Positions 63,049 to 64,000 of a DNA stretch of 64,000 bases are shown piece after piece (the stretch's first letter is position 1; every line of letters begins with the position of its first letter). Location: assembly GCF_051622035.1 (NCBI RefSeq), contig NC_135357.1, forward strand, positions 36,253,691 to 36,317,690. The letters run 5' to 3'. The translations under genes and the position numbers were made by a program. Source of the stretch: Arctopsyche grandis (Eukaryota > Arthropoda > Insecta > Trichoptera > Hydropsychidae). The notes beneath the pieces were generated by a model, which was not told the DNA's origin, did not search any database, and saw only the letters and a list, made by a program, of their open reading frames with translations.

Positions 63049-64000
63049 AATTATATTTATCTATTTATCCAGATAAAACTCCGAACAGTTATAAAAACAC
63101 CCATTAAAACTGTGTGCCCCCCTCCCCTTTTAATAAATCTCATCAATTTTCATGTATTAATAAATATTTAGATTTATTAAATTTGGATTTTGTACACAGC
63201 CCTTTATACATATGTATATGATAACCAAAATTTAGAGAAAAAAATTAAGTATGTATGATAAATTCGATCAGTTTCAGTAATAAACGTAAGTAATTTATAT
63301 TAAAAAGCGAACATAATTTTTGCCAATAAAATTCACATGGAAAAGAAAGTTCACGTTGGACCCCGTTTAACCTGTTGATTACCCAAGTTCAAAAATAATC
63401 AATCTGGAACACTTGAATACTTAAAGTTTCTCAATTATATTACGAAAGGTGCATAGTTTTTCAAAAATGAAAACGTATATACAATACATATATACATATG
63501 TACAAACATACTTCATTTAATTTATCAAGATAGTATGGAGATACATACGCTATTTTAATATAATAACGTAGCTTTCAAGTTACCTAAAGAAAAAAAATTA
63601 AACAAATCTTAATATTATAAAAATAATTATTAAATCCAATATTCGGGAGCTATCGTTCAAACATCAGAAGAATACGTGTAATATTTACTTAAATTAACTA
63701 ACATTGATGTAAGAGCTACGCTCCCTACAGCAAAATTATGTATGTATAAGCTGAAATATTTTGAAATCAAAATCCAGTGTTATCTAAGGGCGAAATCCCA
63801 CAGGAAAGAACGGCACATTGTGTGCTTGGTTGCCCGCTATGGAGGGTCTCCTACATTTCTTCAAATATGGGATACACACTTATCAATCACTGTTAAATCA
63901 AGGATAAAATATTACCGAAAACACTCCAAGGGGTGATTTTGGGACGGTGTGTGCTAAGCGTGCCTTGAATATGAGCAAGGCATGCCAATTTTTTTGTTCA
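63049..64000. other. Spacer to window end, no gene seen
   Basis: AT-rich. A 64-residue frame at 63742-63936 has no recognisable similarity. Confidence 0.5.

Overview
The window looks like nuclear DNA from an insect. The evidence is spliced genes with GT-AG introns, AT-rich and repeat-heavy spacers, insect-type transposons (TTAA-flanked piggyBac-like MITEs, Helitron 3' ends, hAT and PIF/Harbinger remnants, gypsy-like solo LTRs, jockey-like LINEs) and two recognisable animal genes. The order cannot be fixed from the sequence alone.

Three protein-coding genes can be supported. (1) barentsz/CASC3 (btz), an exon junction complex core protein, is on the + strand at 6158-21536. I assembled 16 coding exons; the joined frame is uninterrupted over 1,044 codons plus a stop. 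(2) A gene I do not recognise is on the - strand at 25018-23273. It has six coding exons whose phases all agree, giving 444 residues from the upstream ATG or 404 from an internal one, and it encodes a basic, low-complexity protein. It converges tail to tail with btz. (3) Ceramide glucosyltransferase (GlcT/UGCG), 425 residues, is on the + strand at 28706-29983. It is intronless and strikingly GC-rich.

Layout: 1-6.1 kb is a spacer with a 150-bp TA tract and a pile of nested repeats at 4.5-5.9 kb. 6.1-21.5 kb is btz; its introns carry six TTAA-flanked MITEs (four packed into 2.4 kb of intron 1), a Helitron, a SINE and a dead LINE. 21.5-25.0 kb holds the btz 3' region with a MITE, then the convergent gene. 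25.1-28.45 kb holds PIF/Harbinger remnants, a SINE, an LTR remnant and a 1,083-bp LTR element with two identical LTRs just upstream of GlcT. From about 30.6 kb to the end I see no host gene: this is a graveyard of LINEs, solo LTRs with intact target duplications, hAT, Helitron and SINE copies and unclassified repeats.

The three genes have no obvious joint pathway: mRNA surveillance/localisation, unknown, and glycosphingolipid synthesis. The most unusual material is in the mobile DNA: piggyBac-like elements chained through shared TTAA sites, two tRNA-headed SINE types sharing an identical 40-bp central block, a very recent miniature LTR element at the GlcT promoter, and a long perfect-looking hairpin in btz intron 1.
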